Shown: in pieces, positions 7,273 through 7,726 of the stretch
Layout: the number at the start of each line of letters is the position of its first letter
How positions within the stretch are numbered: the first letter of the stretch is position 1
Assembly: GCA_036521995.1 (NCBI GenBank)
Contig: DATDGR010000023.1
Coordinates: 1 to 7,726, forward strand
Length of the DNA: 7,726 bases
From: Gp13-AA77 sp036521995
GTDB lineage: Bacteria; Acidobacteriota; Terriglobia; UBA7540
Direction of reading: 5' to 3'
Notes under the pieces: generated by a model
What the model saw: the letters and a program-made list of their open reading frames with translations, nothing else
Databases searched by the model: none
What the model was told of the DNA's origin: nothing
Position numbers and translations under genes: made by a program

Positions 7273-7294
7273 GGTGTCACTTGAAAATGACACC
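7273..7294. promoter_or_regulatory. Perfect dyad GGTGTCA-N8-TGACACC upstream of ogt
   Basis: Arms of seven bases (7273-7279 and 7288-7294) flank an 8-base centre. The right arm continues as TGACACCCGC and the left is preceded by GCGGGT after a short offset. It lies 46-67 bases upstream of the ogt start, a place where an activator could bind. It could equally be a remnant of a mobile-element end, since similar TGACAC and TTTTGAC motifs recur to the right. Confidence 0.35.
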
Positions 7295-7336
7295 CGCAAG
7301 TAGCGCCGCCCTGATTTTGACCGGAGGGACCAAGAC

Positions 7337-7431
7337 CGCCAGCTGTCATTCTGAGTCGCCAGCAGGCGACGAGAATCCCGGCATTATTACAAATGCTGAG
7401 ATCCTTCACTTCGCTCAGGATGACAGTGGCG
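7337..7431. repeat. Second palindromic repeat with TGTCATTCTGAG core
   Basis: The left arm (7337-7355) reads CGCCAGCTGTCATTCTGAG. The complement of the right arm (7414-7431) reads CGCCACTGTCATCCTGAG, so the two match but for one base and one gap. An inner TCGCC/GGCGA hairpin lies at 7356-7369. The core is shared with the element at 2239-2381. An open frame crossing it is translated repeat, not a gene. Confidence 0.7.
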
Positions 7432-7602
7432 TCGCGCTGGCCCAGAGCGCAGTTCTGCCCGTGCCACCCCAGGAGGCACGGGGAGTGGAACTACACCGTG
7501 AAACCACAATTGTAAGGTTGTTCTTGCGTGATCCCTGGCTGACGTCCACTTGTTTTAGGCTGACACTTATGCCCTGTCAAGCCAGGGTCGAAAATCCCGC
7601 GC

Positions 7603-7726
7603 TCATGTTGCATTCGGCTGTTGAGATCTGGCGGGTTCGATTCGATATCCGAGGCTCCGGAGTTCCCGGATCATTCTTGCAGCGCGCCTTTGCTTCGACT
7701 TTTTGCTGACAGCCGGGCCTCGTTCC
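7603..7726 (-). CDS. Possible C-terminal end of a gene entering from the right edge (transposase-like tail?)
   Basis: A minus-strand frame is open from the right edge to a TGA at 7603-7605, giving 40 residues. It is basic and helical: KKSKQRRAARMIRELRSL, then GYRIEPARSQQPNAT. A lysine/arginine-rich helix followed by LGY and a short strand resembles the tails of some insertion-sequence transposases, and the inverted repeats just beyond the stop fit an element end. This is pattern impression only; 40 codons can stay open by chance in GC-rich DNA. Confidence 0.3.
   Translation of the reverse strand, partial: ERGPAVSKKSKQRRAARMIRELRSLGYRIEPARSQQPNAT

Larger units (their letters stand above)
7228..7602. 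other. Gene-free stretch with several dyads
   Basis: I see no credible gene here. Besides the dyad at 7273-7294 and the repeat at 7337-7431 it holds a hairpin CCCGTGCC-N9-GGCACGGG (7458-7482) without a U-run. It also holds separated arms CCCTGGCT (7533-7540) and AGCCAGGG (7580-7587), which bracket TGACAC-containing sequence. The high density of inverted repeats suggests a former mobile-element boundary. Confidence 0.5.

Noticed and set aside
7630..7650. GGGTTCGATTC resembling a tRNA T-arm
   Set aside because: No pairing T-stem, acceptor stem or anticodon arm around it.
7281..7709. A 142-codon plus-strand open frame
   Set aside because: Its first third is translation of the palindromic repeat (ILHFAQDDS is typical of this), it lacks a ribosome binding site, and no domain is recognisable.

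Overview
The window is GC-rich, densely coded bacterial chromosome. Dispersed palindromic repeats with a TGTCATTCTGAG core, together with the overall gene style, suggest an Acidobacteriota genome. That assignment is an inference from pattern; there is no rRNA or other decisive marker here.

Layout, left to right. (1) Positions 1-421, minus strand: the start of a small exported or lipoprotein-like protein that runs off the left edge. (2) Positions 422-585: a divergent promoter region. (3) Positions 586-3778, plus strand: a two-component system of the NtrB/NtrC (AtoS/AtoC, ZraS/ZraR) type. It consists of a membrane histidine kinase and a sigma-54-dependent response regulator. The two genes are separated by about 200 bases holding a large imperfect palindrome, probably a repeat inserted into the operon. 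(4) Positions 3857-4483, plus: a DinB-superfamily metalloprotein, tail to tail with (5) a CysA2-type thiosulfate sulfurtransferase (two rhodanese domains) on the minus strand at 4480-5325. Their stop codons overlap. (6) Positions 5326-5640: a regulatory region between the sulfurtransferase and (7) an aldo/keto reductase on the plus strand (5641-6609). (8) Positions 6640-7227, minus: an O6-methylguanine-DNA methyltransferase (Ogt type). (9) Positions 7228-7602: a gene-free tail with a second palindromic repeat and several other dyads. (10) Positions 7603-7726, minus: a possible C-terminus of a gene entering from the right edge.

The most interesting signal is in the 5326-5640 region. It holds a near-consensus sigma-54 promoter (GG-N10-GC) pointing at the aldo/keto reductase. 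About 125 bases upstream of the predicted start is a perfect 8+8 dyad with a 5-base spacer, a plausible enhancer for a sigma-54 activator. The same window encodes such an activator, so the two-component system may control the aldo/keto reductase. The same dyad also fills the spacer of a candidate sigma-70-type promoter for the divergent sulfurtransferase, so one site could control both genes. The link between the regulator and this site is inference. No new defence system, CRISPR array, tRNA or rRNA was seen.
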